From positions 62,001 through 126,000 of the forward strand of contig NZ_JAGGLN010000003.1 of NCBI RefSeq assembly GCF_017874455.1: a stretch of DNA of 64,000 nt. The letters are read 5' to 3'. The notes under the pieces are model-generated. The model had not been told where the DNA came from, did not search any database, and was given only the letters and a program-made list of their open reading frames with translations. A program made the position numbers and the translations under genes. This document shows, piece after piece, positions 17,868-29,280 of the stretch (within the stretch, counting starts at the first letter, position 1; every line of letters starts with the position of its first letter). Origin of the DNA: Methanobacterium aggregans (GTDB taxonomy: Archaea > Methanobacteriota > Methanobacteria > Methanobacteriales > Methanobacteriaceae).

Positions 17868-17909
17868 AAAGCTGATATATTAAAGCTTAGATTTTAAAGC
17901 TGAGATATT
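17868..17909 (+). repeat. Three tandem 14-base repeats between RPA and radA
   Basis: AAAGCTGATATATT, AAAGCTTAGATTTT and AAAGCTGAGATATT stand head to tail with a strict 14-base period, 41 bases after the RPA stop codon and 56 bases before the radA start. They may be a regulatory array or a slippage product. Confidence 0.6.
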
Positions 17910-17965
17910 ATCTAAAAACTCATAAAACGGATTTAATAATTTAAAAAGTTCAAAAGGAGATTAAA

Positions 17966-18901
17966 ATGGTCGAATTGGAAGATTTACCAAATGTTGGGGA
18001 GAAAACTGCCCAGAAACTGAGAGATGCGGGTTTTGCAGACATGATGAGGCTCGCAACAGCAACAGCAAAAGAATTAAGTGTTAAAGCTGAAATTGGTGAA
18101 GGTGTTGCAGAAAAGGTCATAGAAGCCGCAAGAAAATCTGAACAAATAGATTTTGAGACTGCTCTAGACGTTATGGAAAGAAGGAAAGATGTTGGACGTA
18201 TAACCACTGGAAGTACTGGCCTGGATGAGCTTATAGGTGGGGGAATAGAAACTCAATCCATAACTGAGGTTTTTGGAGAGTTTGGTTCCGGTAAAAGTCA
18301 GATATCCCACGAACTGGCAGTAACATGTCAACTACCTCCAGAAAAAGGGGGTCTTTCTGGAGAGTGTGTATTCATAGACACTGAAAACACATTCAGACCC
18401 GAAAGGATCAAACAGATCGCAGACGGATTCGAACTTGACACTGAAGAAGTTCTTCAGAACATCCATATTGCAAGGGCATTTAACTCCAGCCACCAGATAC
18501 TCATGGCTGATAAAGTCAATGAATTAATTCAGAAAGGTACAGATATCAAACTTGTGATTGTAGACTCTCTTACGGCTCATTTTCGTGCAGAATATATTGG
18601 AAGGGAATCCCTTGCAACGAGACAGCAGAAATTGAATCAACACCTTCACACATTACAAACAATTGCTAACACCTACAACGTGGCTGTTTTTGTAACAAAC
18701 CAGGTGCAGTCCAAACCAGACGCATTCTTTGGAAGTCCCACAAAGGCTATTGGAGGACACGTGCTTGGACACGCTGCAACTTACAGGATCTGGCTTAAAA
18801 AAGGACTTGCAGGTAAAAGAATTGCAAGGCTGGTTGACAGTCCTCATTTACCTGAAGGAGAATCCGTGTTTAAAATCGTTACTGAGGGAGTTGTTGATTA
18901 A
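17966..18901 (+). CDS. radA: DNA repair and recombination protein RadA
   Basis: The archaeal RecA/Rad51 recombinase that forms filaments on single-stranded DNA. The N-terminal helix-hairpin-helix domain (LPNVGEKTAQKLRDAG, residues 7-22) is followed by the ATPase core with Walker A GEFGSGKS (104-111), Walker B KLVIVDSLTAHF near 200 and the L2 region FVTNQVQSKPDAFF. Length 311 is normal. AAGGAG eight bases before the ATG fixes the start. RPA directly upstream fits a joint role in recombination. Confidence 0.96.
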   Translation: MVELEDLPNVGEKTAQKLRDAGFADMMRLATATAKELSVKAEIGEGVAEKVIEAARKSEQIDFETALDVMERRKDVGRITTGSTGLDELIGGGIETQSITEVFGEFGSGKSQISHELAVTCQLPPEKGGLSGECVFIDTENTFRPERIKQIADGFELDTEEVLQNIHIARAFNSSHQILMADKVNELIQKGTDIKLVIVDSLTAHFRAEYIGRESLATRQQKLNQHLHTLQTIANTYNVAVFVTNQVQSKPDAFFGSPTKAIGGHVLGHAATYRIWLKKGLAGKRIARLVDSPHLPEGESVFKIVTEGVVD

Positions 18902-19123
18902 ACCCTCAACTAATATTTTTTTACTCAAGTTGTGTCTAATTTTGAATGTTAATTTAAGTAAATTAATTTTATAAATTTTATAATTTTTTTATGTTAGGTT
19001 CTTTCCATGAACCAACCTTGAGAAGCCATAAATTATATTAGCCAAGTTTGACCAATAGAGTGCTTAGTAAAGATCAACTAAAACTGTTTTTAAAACTGTT
19101 TTTTAAATTTAAATGATGATAAA

Positions 19124-20029
19124 ATGAACTCGTTAGAAACCATAATTTCCATCATAGTTCTCATAATCATAGGTTATGCAGCAAAACGCATTGGACTTTT
19201 AAAACCCGAAGATTCAATCACATTAAATAAAGTTGTTATCAACATAGCCATTCCTTCACTGATTTTTATGGCAATGTACACTGCAGACCTTTCCAATATA
19301 GGAAGTCTTGCAGAGATAACAGGCCTATGCATATTGGTAGGGGCTGCAGGAGGTTTGGTAGGATATATATTCTCAAAGATGAGGGGATACTCTAAAAAAA
19401 CCCGTTGGAGTGTCACAGTAACCTCAACAATGTTCAACTCAGGATTTCTAGGTTATCCAGTTGTTCTTGGTGTTTTTGGTACAGCTGGGCTTGTAAGGGC
19501 TGTATTCTACGATGCGGGTTCCACAATTATATTCATATGTTTTGGAATTATTTTCCTTCTGCTTTTTGGAGGTAAATACTCTGAAATAGCTAAACGCGCC
19601 CTCCTATTCCCCCCAGTTTGGGGTATCGTTTTAGGGGTGGCTGTGAACCTCTTACACATTAAAATTGGCTCAATGGCACCATCTATCCTAAAATACCTGA
19701 GCGGGGCAGCTATTCCGCTTATAATGATGTCCCTTGGACTCTCCCTTGATGTAAGCAGTTTGAAGAATTACATTGAAGAAGCCATTGCAGTTTCAGGAAT
19801 AAAACTCATATTGGCACCGTTAATAGCTCTTTTATTGGTCAGTATTTTTGGTTTAAGTGGATTGAACAGTACAGTAACCGTTGTTGAAGCAGGAATGCCC
19901 TCTGCAATGTTGGCCCTTGTTCTTGCAATCACATACGACCTTGATGTGAAAGCTGCAAGTGCATGTATCTTTTTGAGCACTGTACTGAGCATGGTAACGT
20001 TACCAATCCTCATGCTGATTTTAAGATGA
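19124..20029 (+). CDS. AEC-family (auxin efflux carrier-like) permease
   Basis: A 301-residue membrane transporter with about ten hydrophobic segments in two halves: the first starts at residues 4-18 (LETIISIIVLIIIGYAA) and contains the family-typical LNKVVINIAIPSLIF, the second starts near residue 150. AEC carriers move organic anions such as malate or amino-acid derived acids in prokaryotes; the substrate here is unknown. It follows radA after 222 bases with an apparent promoter region and is probably its own unit. Confidence 0.82.
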   Translation: MNSLETIISIIVLIIIGYAAKRIGLLKPEDSITLNKVVINIAIPSLIFMAMYTADLSNIGSLAEITGLCILVGAAGGLVGYIFSKMRGYSKKTRWSVTVTSTMFNSGFLGYPVVLGVFGTAGLVRAVFYDAGSTIIFICFGIIFLLLFGGKYSEIAKRALLFPPVWGIVLGVAVNLLHIKIGSMAPSILKYLSGAAIPLIMMSLGLSLDVSSLKNYIEEAIAVSGIKLILAPLIALLLVSIFGLSGLNSTVTVVEAGMPSAMLALVLAITYDLDVKAASACIFLSTVLSMVTLPILMLILR

Positions 20030-20073
20030 AGATAGATATAATTGGGGAATAAAAAAAGGGTTGAGATGTTGAA

Positions 20074-20466
20074 ATGTGTATTATTTGGGGTAAAAATTGG
20101 AGAGAAGATTTCGAAAAACTCAAATATGAAACCTACGCCCTTTACCTTTCTTACAAGGATCCTAAAGTACCATTGTACCTCAAAATTTTAATAATCCTTT
20201 TTTTAGGGTATATTCTAAGCCCCATCGATCTCATACCTGATTTTATACCTGTTCTGGGTTATTTAGATGATTTTATTCTTGTGACCATTGGTATTCCAAT
20301 GCTAATGAAAAGGATTCCAGAAGAGATTTTAAAGGAACATGAACAGGAAGCAAGACTTAAATTTAATGGTAATACTCCAAAAAGTTGGTACGTAGATTTT
20401 ATAGTTATTTTAATATGGATACTAATTATTATAATAATTTTAAAGGTTATTTTAACGTTATATTAA
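20074..20466 (+). CDS. DUF1232 (YkvA-like) membrane protein
   Basis: A 130-residue protein with the DUF1232 core at about residues 31-75: LYLKILIILFLGYILSPIDL then IPDFIPVLGYLDD, a hallmark of YkvA-like proteins. A second hydrophobic helix near the C-terminus (about 108-127, rich in isoleucine) adds a membrane anchor. It starts 44 bases after the AEC permease stop and could share its transcript. The ribosome site is weak. The family has no established function. Confidence 0.8.
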   Translation: MCIIWGKNWREDFEKLKYETYALYLSYKDPKVPLYLKILIILFLGYILSPIDLIPDFIPVLGYLDDFILVTIGIPMLMKRIPEEILKEHEQEARLKFNGNTPKSWYVDFIVILIWILIIIIILKVILTLY

Positions 20467-20540
20467 AATAGAACTAAGTATAAAATTTATTTAGTTAAAA
20501 TACTGTTTTAGAAGCATTCAAATCTGAACTAAATCTTCTC

Positions 20541-20548
20541 ATATATAA
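20541..20548 (+). promoter_or_regulatory. Probable TATA box of hdrA
   Basis: ATATATAA lies about 107 bases before the hdrA start. With the usual archaeal spacing a transcript would begin near 20573 and carry a leader of about 75 bases. Confidence 0.4.
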
Positions 20549-20647
20549 ACTTTGTATAAAAAAATAAATAGAAAGCTTTATTTATCGGGGTGATAGAGTA
20601 GAGCATAAAATAATAATTATCACATATTTATGGAATAGGTGATTTAA

Positions 20648-22627
<1,980 letters not shown>

Positions 22628-23001
22628 ACTTGCTGAAACTAGAAGAAGTTTAAAAACTTCTTCAACTTTTTATTTTTCTATTTTTAATTCTAAAACTTCA
22701 ATTTCATGTTAAACATTCTCTAAAATCATAATCACTGTTAACTATTTTATAAAATCAGTAACTAGAGATTGAAACCAATTTTATTGAACTAAAAGCTTTT
22801 TAATAAATATTATTTTAATAAAAATGATTTTGAATGATTTTTTTGAAAAGAGTATTAAGTAAATTAATTTTATAAATTCTTTCTTTTAAGTAAAACTAAA
22901 AAGAAAATTAAAAAAGGAGTAGGTTATATTCCTTAATCAGATCGTATTTTTTTCTTGGATCGTATAACTGAAATCTTAACATTGAATTGGAGGATGGATA
23001 G
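22628..23001. other. 374-base gap after hdrA
   Basis: Apart from the hdrA terminator at its start, the gap is AT-rich without an open frame worth calling. It holds one copy of a 24-base AT-rich string (22855-22878) also present at 18954-18977, and two GATCGTAT words near 22941 and 22958 ahead of the DUF169 gene. Confidence 0.5.
22642..22670 (+). terminator. Intrinsic-type terminator of hdrA
   Basis: Perfect 10-base arms GAAGAAGTTT and AAACTTCTTC with a two-base loop lie 15 bases after the hdrA stop codon and are followed by T runs (CTTTTTATTTTTC). This is one of the clearest terminators in the window and fits a highly expressed gene. Confidence 0.75.
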
Positions 23002-23685
23002 ATGTACAGAGAATTGGGAGAGGAACTGAAGGAAATACTCAAACTTGAAAGGGAACCTGTGGCAATTAAATGGCTTTCAAGGGCACCTCGGAATATTCAA
23101 AGGGAAGAGGGAAAATCTCGTTTCTGCCAAAAACTTGAAAAAGCCATGAACGGTGAAATATTTTATTCCACTGCCGATGAAGAGGAGTGTATGGGTGGAC
23201 TGCGCTATTCTGGACTTAAAGATCCCAAAGAATTCCCAAAGAACATGCAGACTGGATCCTTCCTTGTACCCGGCGGAGTGTTCAAGAACATACCTGCAGT
23301 CAGACGTTCCTGGAAGCGTAACCTTGCAATGGAACCTGAACTCTTTGAAGCCGTGGAATTTGCACCACTTGCTGCAGCTGAATTTGATCCAGATGTTGTT
23401 TTCATAGTCTGCAGTGCAAAACAGGGAATGGAACTACTCCATGCAAATGCATACGATGCAGGTGTAGAAAGCCGCGGCGCAGACATGGGGCCAATATGCA
23501 GTTCAATGGCTGCAGTTCCATATCTAACAGGTCAGTTGACCTACGGTTTTGGGGAGATAGGTGCCAGGAACAACATGAACATATCAGATGATGAAGTAAT
23601 GGTCAGTATTCCAGCTTCAGAGCTTCAGAGGATCGTTTCAAACCTCAAAGAGATGAATACCAAAACTTTCTTCAAGGCACATTGA
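23002..23685 (+). CDS. DUF169 family protein
   Basis: A 227-residue cytoplasmic protein matching the DUF169 family, which is common in methanogens and anaerobes and has no known function. Typical segments are LKLEREPVAIKWL near the N-terminus, FCQKLEKAMNGEIFYSTADEEECMGG with conserved cysteines, and CSSMAAVPYLTGQLTYGFGEIGAR toward the C-terminus. A GGAGGATGGATAG sequence precedes the ATG. It appears monocistronic between hdrA and glyA. Confidence 0.82.
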   Translation: MYRELGEELKEILKLEREPVAIKWLSRAPRNIQREEGKSRFCQKLEKAMNGEIFYSTADEEECMGGLRYSGLKDPKEFPKNMQTGSFLVPGGVFKNIPAVRRSWKRNLAMEPELFEAVEFAPLAAAEFDPDVVFIVCSAKQGMELLHANAYDAGVESRGADMGPICSSMAAVPYLTGQLTYGFGEIGARNNMNISDDEVMVSIPASELQRIVSNLKEMNTKTFFKAH

Positions 23686-23920
23686 AGGTCTTTAAATGAC
23701 TTGAATGTGAATATCATCTTTAAAATTTTTTATAACAAATGTAGAATCAATCCATTTTAAAGTTTCAATATTAAAATGGCGGGGATTCTTTATTAATGCA
23801 CTTAAAACTTCTCCTTCTCTTTTTTGAAAATCTTTATATTCATGGCATTTTATACAATAGATCAATGGTATCCTCAGGATATTCCACTCATCAAATCAAC
23901 CTTTTATTTGGAGGAGAATA

Positions 23921-25189
23921 ATGTCTAAAAACGAAGAATACGCTCTTAAAATAAAAGATATTACAAAAGAGCACCATAATTGGATGGAAAATAGTATAAA
24001 TCTTATAGCAAGTGAGAACATAACCAGCATAAGTGTGAGGGAGGCCCTTGCTTCAGACCTCTCCCACAGGTATGCAGAAGGTACCTCCGGCAGCAGACTC
24101 TACGAGGGCTGCAAGTACATCGACGAGATCGAGGACATCACAGTGGATCTGTCAAAGAAAATATTCAAGGCAGAACACGCAAATGTTCAGCCTGTTTCAG
24201 GTGTTGTAGCAAATTTAGCAGCATTTTTTGCACTTACAAACTACGGTGACCGGATGATGGCCCTTCAAGTTCCTGAAGGAGGTCATATAAGCCACGCAAA
24301 TGTCAGCGCTGCAGGTGTAAGGGGTTTAAAAGTTACACCACATCCATTCGATGAAACCAAAATGAACATAGACCCAGACGCCCTTAAAAAGGAGATCCTT
24401 GAGAAAAAACCAAAACTGGTTCTATTCGGCGGCAGCCTGTTCCTCTTCCCACATCCAGTTGAGGAAGCCAGGGAAGCTGCAGATGAAGTTGGTGCCAAAA
24501 TAATGTACGACGGTGCACACGTTCTCGGACTCATAGCAGGAGGATGCTTCCAGGACCCACTGAAGGAAGGTGCAGATATAATGGCAGGAAGTACCCACAA
24601 AACATTCCCAGGTCCACAGGGAGGTATAATACTCTGCAAAGAAGAAGTTGCACATAAAATCGATGACGCTGTCTTCCCTGGAGTTGTGAGCAACCACCAC
24701 CTCCACCACCTGGCAGCACTGGGTATAGCAACAGCTGAAATGCTTGAATTCGGTAACGCATACGCAGAGCAGATCATCAAGAACGCCAAAGCACTGGCAG
24801 GAAGTCTTTACGAACTCGGTTTCAACGTTCTGTGTGAGGATCTTGGATTCACAGAATCACATCAACTTGCAATGGATGTTTCAAACCTTGGACACGCTGC
24901 AAAACTTGCAAAGGACTTTGAGGCAAACAACATAATCCTCAACAAGAACCTGTTCCCATGGGACGATGTGAACAAATCAGACGACCCATCAGGTATCCGT
25001 ATAGGAACCCAGGAAATAACCAGACGTGGATTGAAGGAATCCCACATGAGCGAAGTTGCAGGATTCATAAAACAGGTTGCAATGGACGGTAAAAACGTTA
25101 AAGATGAAGTTTCAGAATTTATAAGCCAGTACAACACCGTTAAATACGCATTCAGAGAAGACAAAGCCTACGAGTACATAGATTTCTGA
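23921..25189 (+). CDS. glyA: Serine hydroxymethyltransferase
   Basis: A PLP enzyme interconverting serine and glycine; in methanogens the one-carbon carrier is tetrahydromethanopterin rather than folate. The 422 residues include NLIASENITS, SHRYAEGTSGSRLYEGC, the PLP lysine in GSTHKTFPGPQGG near residue 226, and SGIRIGTQEITRRGL. GGAGGAG seven bases before the ATG fixes the start. Codon choice is strongly biased, like hdrA, which suggests high expression. T-rich DNA after the stop (25225-25256) is a likely transcript end. Confidence 0.95.
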   Translation: MSKNEEYALKIKDITKEHHNWMENSINLIASENITSISVREALASDLSHRYAEGTSGSRLYEGCKYIDEIEDITVDLSKKIFKAEHANVQPVSGVVANLAAFFALTNYGDRMMALQVPEGGHISHANVSAAGVRGLKVTPHPFDETKMNIDPDALKKEILEKKPKLVLFGGSLFLFPHPVEEAREAADEVGAKIMYDGAHVLGLIAGGCFQDPLKEGADIMAGSTHKTFPGPQGGIILCKEEVAHKIDDAVFPGVVSNHHLHHLAALGIATAEMLEFGNAYAEQIIKNAKALAGSLYELGFNVLCEDLGFTESHQLAMDVSNLGHAAKLAKDFEANNIILNKNLFPWDDVNKSDDPSGIRIGTQEITRRGLKESHMSEVAGFIKQVAMDGKNVKDEVSEFISQYNTVKYAFREDKAYEYIDF

Positions 25190-25289
25190 AAACATAGCAA
25201 TTAAAATTAATTTCTGAAAAACCTTTTTCTATATTTTTTTTATTTCTTATTTTTTTATTAGACTATTACAAAATCGTGGAGTTAAAAGG

Positions 25290-25982
25290 ATGAAAATAGC
25301 TTGGGGAATAACAGGAGCGGGTCATTTGCTTGAAGAAAGTGTAAACATATTACATGAACTCTCAAAGGATCATGAGGTAACTGTACTGCTTTCAGGAGCA
25401 GGAGAGGAAGTTCTTAAAATGTACGGCCTATTCAACAAGGTTCAGAGCATAACAGGGGGTTACTACAGGGAACTCGTTCACGAAGATGATCAGAAGTTCA
25501 GCTTCCCAATGACAGGACGTTTTTCGCTTGGAAAGTATGATTTACTTGTTGTTTCCCCAGCAACATCCAACACCATTGGTAAAATAGTCAACGGAATAGC
25601 AGACACTCTCATAACCAATGCTGTGGCTCAGGCAGGTAAAGGTGGTGTTAAAACCTGCATAATTCCTGTTGATCTTGAGTCTGGTGATGTTGAAACTGTT
25701 TTACCATCCAAACTCGAACTTTCAGATTGTCAAAACTGCCAGCCATGCCAGGCTGCGGCAGCATGCCCTGAAGACGCAATAAATCCTGGTGTTGAAATAG
25801 ACCTCCTCAAATGCATAGGCTGTGGTGCCTGCCAGATAGCCTGTCCCTTCAATGCAGTAACAGGTGGCAAAAGGATCACAATTCACATGAGGGATATAGA
25901 TATAAATAACACCCACAAACTCTACGATTTCAGAGGAGTGGACGTTTTTGGACATCCAGAGGATATTTCAAAGATTTTTTAA
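25290..25982 (+). CDS. Archaeoflavoprotein with ferredoxin domain (MJ0208/DmrB-like)
   Basis: A 230-residue protein with a flavoprotein fold at residues 1-145 (KIAWGITGAGHLL, VVSPATSNTIGKIVNGIADTLITNA) and a two-cluster ferredoxin domain at about 148-195 (CQNCQPC, and CIGCGACQIACPFNAV). This is the architecture of the MJ0208 family, annotated as dihydromethanopterin reductase (acceptor) by relation to DmrB. In a hydrogenotrophic methanogen it could finish tetrahydromethanopterin synthesis, which fits its place after glyA. The enzymatic role is inferred. Confidence 0.78.
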   Translation: MKIAWGITGAGHLLEESVNILHELSKDHEVTVLLSGAGEEVLKMYGLFNKVQSITGGYYRELVHEDDQKFSFPMTGRFSLGKYDLLVVSPATSNTIGKIVNGIADTLITNAVAQAGKGGVKTCIIPVDLESGDVETVLPSKLELSDCQNCQPCQAAAACPEDAINPGVEIDLLKCIGCGACQIACPFNAVTGGKRITIHMRDIDINNTHKLYDFRGVDVFGHPEDISKIF

Positions 25983-26127
25983 TCATCAAATAGTTAACCA
26001 TCAGATAGATTTTTTTACAATTATAAAATTTTTAGAATTCTTTAAAAAGAGAACCATTTTTTAGAAAAACTATTTTTCACATAGAAGGTTCTGTTTCACG
26101 TTCAATTCCTTTAGGATGAAAATCTGA

Positions 26128-26616
26128 ATGAAAATTATTAAGAAGTTGCAGCAACATATAAAGGAACTAACAGAAAATTGTTGGTTTATTCCATTTTTAA
26201 GTGGAGGTGTTGGTGTGCCTGAAGAACATAAAAGGATAGGTTTTCTTTTGGAAGAACTTGAAAATGATGATTGGGCTGTAAGGGAAGATGCAGCAGAACT
26301 TCTTGTGGAGGTGGGGGATCATAGGGCTGTGGAACCGCTGATCAAGGCCCTTGATGATGAGGATTGGCATGTTCGTGAGGCTGCTGCCCTTTCACTTGCC
26401 CTGTTTGATGATGATCGTGCCATAAAACCGCTTATAAAAATTTTGAGTGATAAAAAGGCGAGTGTGAGATACGCGGGAACCCTGGGCCTCTACATGATGG
26501 GTGATGAAACCGCCCTTGGAAGTCTGAATAAAACCCTTGAAGACAAAAACCCGTTAGTCCGGAAGGTTTCAGGCATGGCAATTGCAGAGATTAAAAAACG
26601 GATGAAAAAGGATTGA
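26128..26616 (+). CDS. HEAT-repeat protein (PBS-lyase type)
   Basis: Up to 162 residues, with four HEAT-like helical repeats from about residue 40 on (DDWAVREDAAELLVEVGDHRAVEPLIKAL, DDEDWHVREAAALSLALF and so on). Such repeats bind other proteins or nucleic acids; no enzyme motif is seen. The start is uncertain: the ATG at 26128 has AGGATG upstream, but an in-frame GTG at 26215 has a better GGAGG seven bases before it and would give a pure 133-residue repeat protein. It stands alone between two unrelated genes. Confidence 0.75.
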   Translation: MKIIKKLQQHIKELTENCWFIPFLSGGVGVPEEHKRIGFLLEELENDDWAVREDAAELLVEVGDHRAVEPLIKALDDEDWHVREAAALSLALFDDDRAIKPLIKILSDKKASVRYAGTLGLYMMGDETALGSLNKTLEDKNPLVRKVSGMAIAEIKKRMKKD

Positions 26617-26640
26617 AACTAAAGTTGAGTTGTTCTAAAA

Positions 26641-26799
26641 TCATCGTTGCAGTTTTCCGTAACCTATTATAAGGAATATGATTCCAAAAACAGACCATAA
26701 AACTCCTGAAAAAATATCTTTAATATAAAAAAGGCTGTAAAATCCTATTATCAACAGTATCACTGCAAAGAAGTATAAAAGGAGTGTTTTATTGTACAT
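26641..26799 (-). CDS. Small hydrophobic protein, 52 residues, two TM helices
   Basis: An open frame beginning MYNKTLLLYF with two membrane-spanning stretches (about residues 5-24 and 31-46) separated by YIKDIFSG, and a short basic tail GYGKLQR. It lies 131 bases downstream of the membrane phosphodiesterase on the same strand. No strong ribosome site precedes the ATG, which lowers confidence. I do not recognise it. Confidence 0.4.
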   Translation of the reverse strand: MYNKTLLLYFFAVILLIIGFYSLFYIKDIFSGVLWSVFGIIFLIIGYGKLQR

Positions 26800-26930
26800 G
26801 ATATTAAGTCCATAGTTGTTTGTATTTTAATTTTTTCATGCATCACAAATTCATAAGATGAATGATCTGGAATGCACGACCCGAAGATATTGGTGAATTG
26901 AATTTTTGACCAGATGAGAATCATGCCAAA

Positions 26931-29069
26931 TCAATCTTCATTTCCATTCCCCTCAACTTTTCCAGTTCCACACTTATTCCAGGTTTCCTGAATATGGGCT
27001 TTTAATGTTTTGTAAACATTTTCAGCACCCACTATATCTTCTCCATCGATTTTCCACTCTGAAGGGTGCATGATAAAGGGGTGTGACTGATTACCTCCCA
27101 TCCCCCCGTGGCTACCTATTAACTCCTCAAAGGCTGCAACTTCCATGGTTTCTGGGTTGTAAAAACTGTTTACAAGTATGTCTGGTACGTATTTGAAGCT
27201 GTCTGTTCGCTTGAGATGTTGAGCTGCATTCTTACCGAAGCTGGCAATTGGGTTTTCACCCTCGAAGGAGTCATCTTCAAGGTAGTATGTACCTTTTGAT
27301 CCTATTACAACGGTTCCATGTTCTTCTGAATGCACCATTATGAATCCTATACCTTGGTGTTGTATCAAACCGGGTATGAGATTTGGAAAGGCCCTGTTGA
27401 GCTCTTCATAGCTCATTCTTTCACTCCATTCATTGAAGTATATGAGTCCAAGGTTTCCAGAGGCCAGAACAACTGTCTGGGCCTCCTCTGGAGACACGTA
27501 AGTATCTTCATGGCCCCTGTAAAACTTCTTATGGGGCATGTCAAGTGATTTAAAGGTTCTTTTCACGAACTGGTTTTCAGTGAAAGACGCCATGACACTT
27601 CTTCCAAGTTTTCTACCACTCTCAACTGTATTTGCTGTCTTCTGATTTATGAAGTCCTTACCCTCGGTTATTGGGTATTTAACTGCCTGGCTGAAGTGGT
27701 CAACATTTGTGTAGAGGTCACTGTGAATTTTTATATCCTCTGGAAGCAGTTCTCTGACCAGATCCTCAAGTGTCATTCCGTAGCGTTGCTTGAATGTGGC
27801 CCCATTGCTTTGACCGTGATCAGAAAGCACCACCATATGATAGGGACGTGGAGATGTTTTTTTAGCATTTTCAAGGCGTTGAAATTGTTTATCAATTTTT
27901 TTAAGAGCATAAAAGGCATCGTAATCCTCAACACCAGAATGGTGAGCTATTTCGTCGTATCCAACGTAGGTAGCATAGGCTGCATCCACCTTCCCAGTCA
28001 TCATGTCCCCAAGGAGGGTGTAGGTAGTCACCTCCCTTAAAAATACGTTTGCAGTGGCACGTATGGGAAAATAGATAAAACTACGATTAAGACGTGGTTT
28101 TATATGTTTTATCCTTTGTCGGATGCGTGAGCCCAGTTCCATCACCATGTCCCATAGACTGAGGACTAGTGTGCGTGCGAAGTTGTAGGGATTTGAATAA
28201 AAGAAATACCATGCCCTGGTGTAGAACTGTCCAAGGTTGCTGATCTTGCTGTAGGTGAATATGGTGTTACAAGCATCCCCAGAGAACAGGTTGGATCTGC
28301 TGGCACCATTGGTTGAGAGAAGACCATTCCCATTTGAAACCCTTTTTTCAATTAGAGGAGCATCAAAAAGTCCTGTTGAAACCCTTAACTTGTTTTTGTT
28401 CTCCTTTTCAACCCACCTGAAGGCAGGAAGGTCTTTGTTGTTGCCGTGAAGGATCCCTGCCTGTGAAGCTCCTGTCTGACTGGAGAGATCAGTTTCCCAT
28501 TCCTTTATCCTGTGGGTTCCCTCTTCAATCCATTTCTTGAGTGTTGGCATGTCCCCCCTCTTTATTGCCTTTTTAAGGGTTGAAGCTGCAAGTCCATCTA
28601 TCTCAAGGAGTATGAAGCCGGGTTTGTTCTTATCGATATTTTTAGCCCTGCGTTTGAGATCACGGCCAAGAACTGCCCTGTAATAGGATGCCTCATCATC
28701 AATGGTCATAAGCGCTGAAACAAGGGTGTTTATGGCTGCAATCCCAAGGGGGACTAGAATTAGAGCCCCTCCAGATATGCTGAGTCCTGGAACGAATTGA
28801 CTTGCAACCCAGATCATGAAACCGTTTAAAATGAGCGCACCGACACCAAATGTGAAAACAAGGAATCTTAATGTGTAATAAGATAAAAATGGCCATAAAA
28901 CTGCGTTTAAAAGTCCTATGAAAGTTACAGACATCACTGCAGATTCCCATCCATCAACTCGAAATCCAGGTAGCACTGCCGCCATGGCCATGAAACCAAC
29001 AATTTCACTGATCCAAAGGGCTATGGTACGTCCAGTCCACATCACATACGTGCTTCTACGTTTATCCAT
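26931..29069 (-). CDS. Membrane-anchored alkaline-phosphatase-superfamily phosphodiesterase
   Basis: A 712-residue protein. Residues 1-130 form about four TM helices resembling the phage-holin-family 4 domain (TIALWISEIVGFMAMAAVLP, WPFLSYYTLRFLVFTFGVGALI). The rest is a type I phosphodiesterase/nucleotide pyrophosphatase-like domain: LLEIDGLA for metal binding, a threonine nucleophile in SSQTGASQAG, YVGYDEIAHHSG, VVLSDHGQSNG and GSHGGMGGNQSHPF. The ATG at 29069 has GGGGAT before it; an upstream TTG at 29081 is rejected. Substrate is unknown; cell-surface polymer or lipid work is plausible. Confidence 0.8.
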   Translation of the reverse strand: MDKRRSTYVMWTGRTIALWISEIVGFMAMAAVLPGFRVDGWESAVMSVTFIGLLNAVLWPFLSYYTLRFLVFTFGVGALILNGFMIWVASQFVPGLSISGGALILVPLGIAAINTLVSALMTIDDEASYYRAVLGRDLKRRAKNIDKNKPGFILLEIDGLAASTLKKAIKRGDMPTLKKWIEEGTHRIKEWETDLSSQTGASQAGILHGNNKDLPAFRWVEKENKNKLRVSTGLFDAPLIEKRVSNGNGLLSTNGASRSNLFSGDACNTIFTYSKISNLGQFYTRAWYFFYSNPYNFARTLVLSLWDMVMELGSRIRQRIKHIKPRLNRSFIYFPIRATANVFLREVTTYTLLGDMMTGKVDAAYATYVGYDEIAHHSGVEDYDAFYALKKIDKQFQRLENAKKTSPRPYHMVVLSDHGQSNGATFKQRYGMTLEDLVRELLPEDIKIHSDLYTNVDHFSQAVKYPITEGKDFINQKTANTVESGRKLGRSVMASFTENQFVKRTFKSLDMPHKKFYRGHEDTYVSPEEAQTVVLASGNLGLIYFNEWSERMSYEELNRAFPNLIPGLIQHQGIGFIMVHSEEHGTVVIGSKGTYYLEDDSFEGENPIASFGKNAAQHLKRTDSFKYVPDILVNSFYNPETMEVAAFEELIGSHGGMGGNQSHPFIMHPSEWKIDGEDIVGAENVYKTLKAHIQETWNKCGTGKVEGNGNED

Positions 29070-29280
29070 TTCAATCCCCAATAATTGAAATACGACTTTA
29101 AAAATCTGCTAAAGGTTTAGGATTATTATTTAGTGTCTTTTAATCAAATTCAGATAATTCAATTGTGAATATTTACTAATTTAATTGATAATACCAATTA
29201 ATTAAATGCTTAATTCAGATCATTGATCTGATCTTGATTTAGCCTTGAAATTTCAGTTCCCATTGAACTTAAATCAACAA

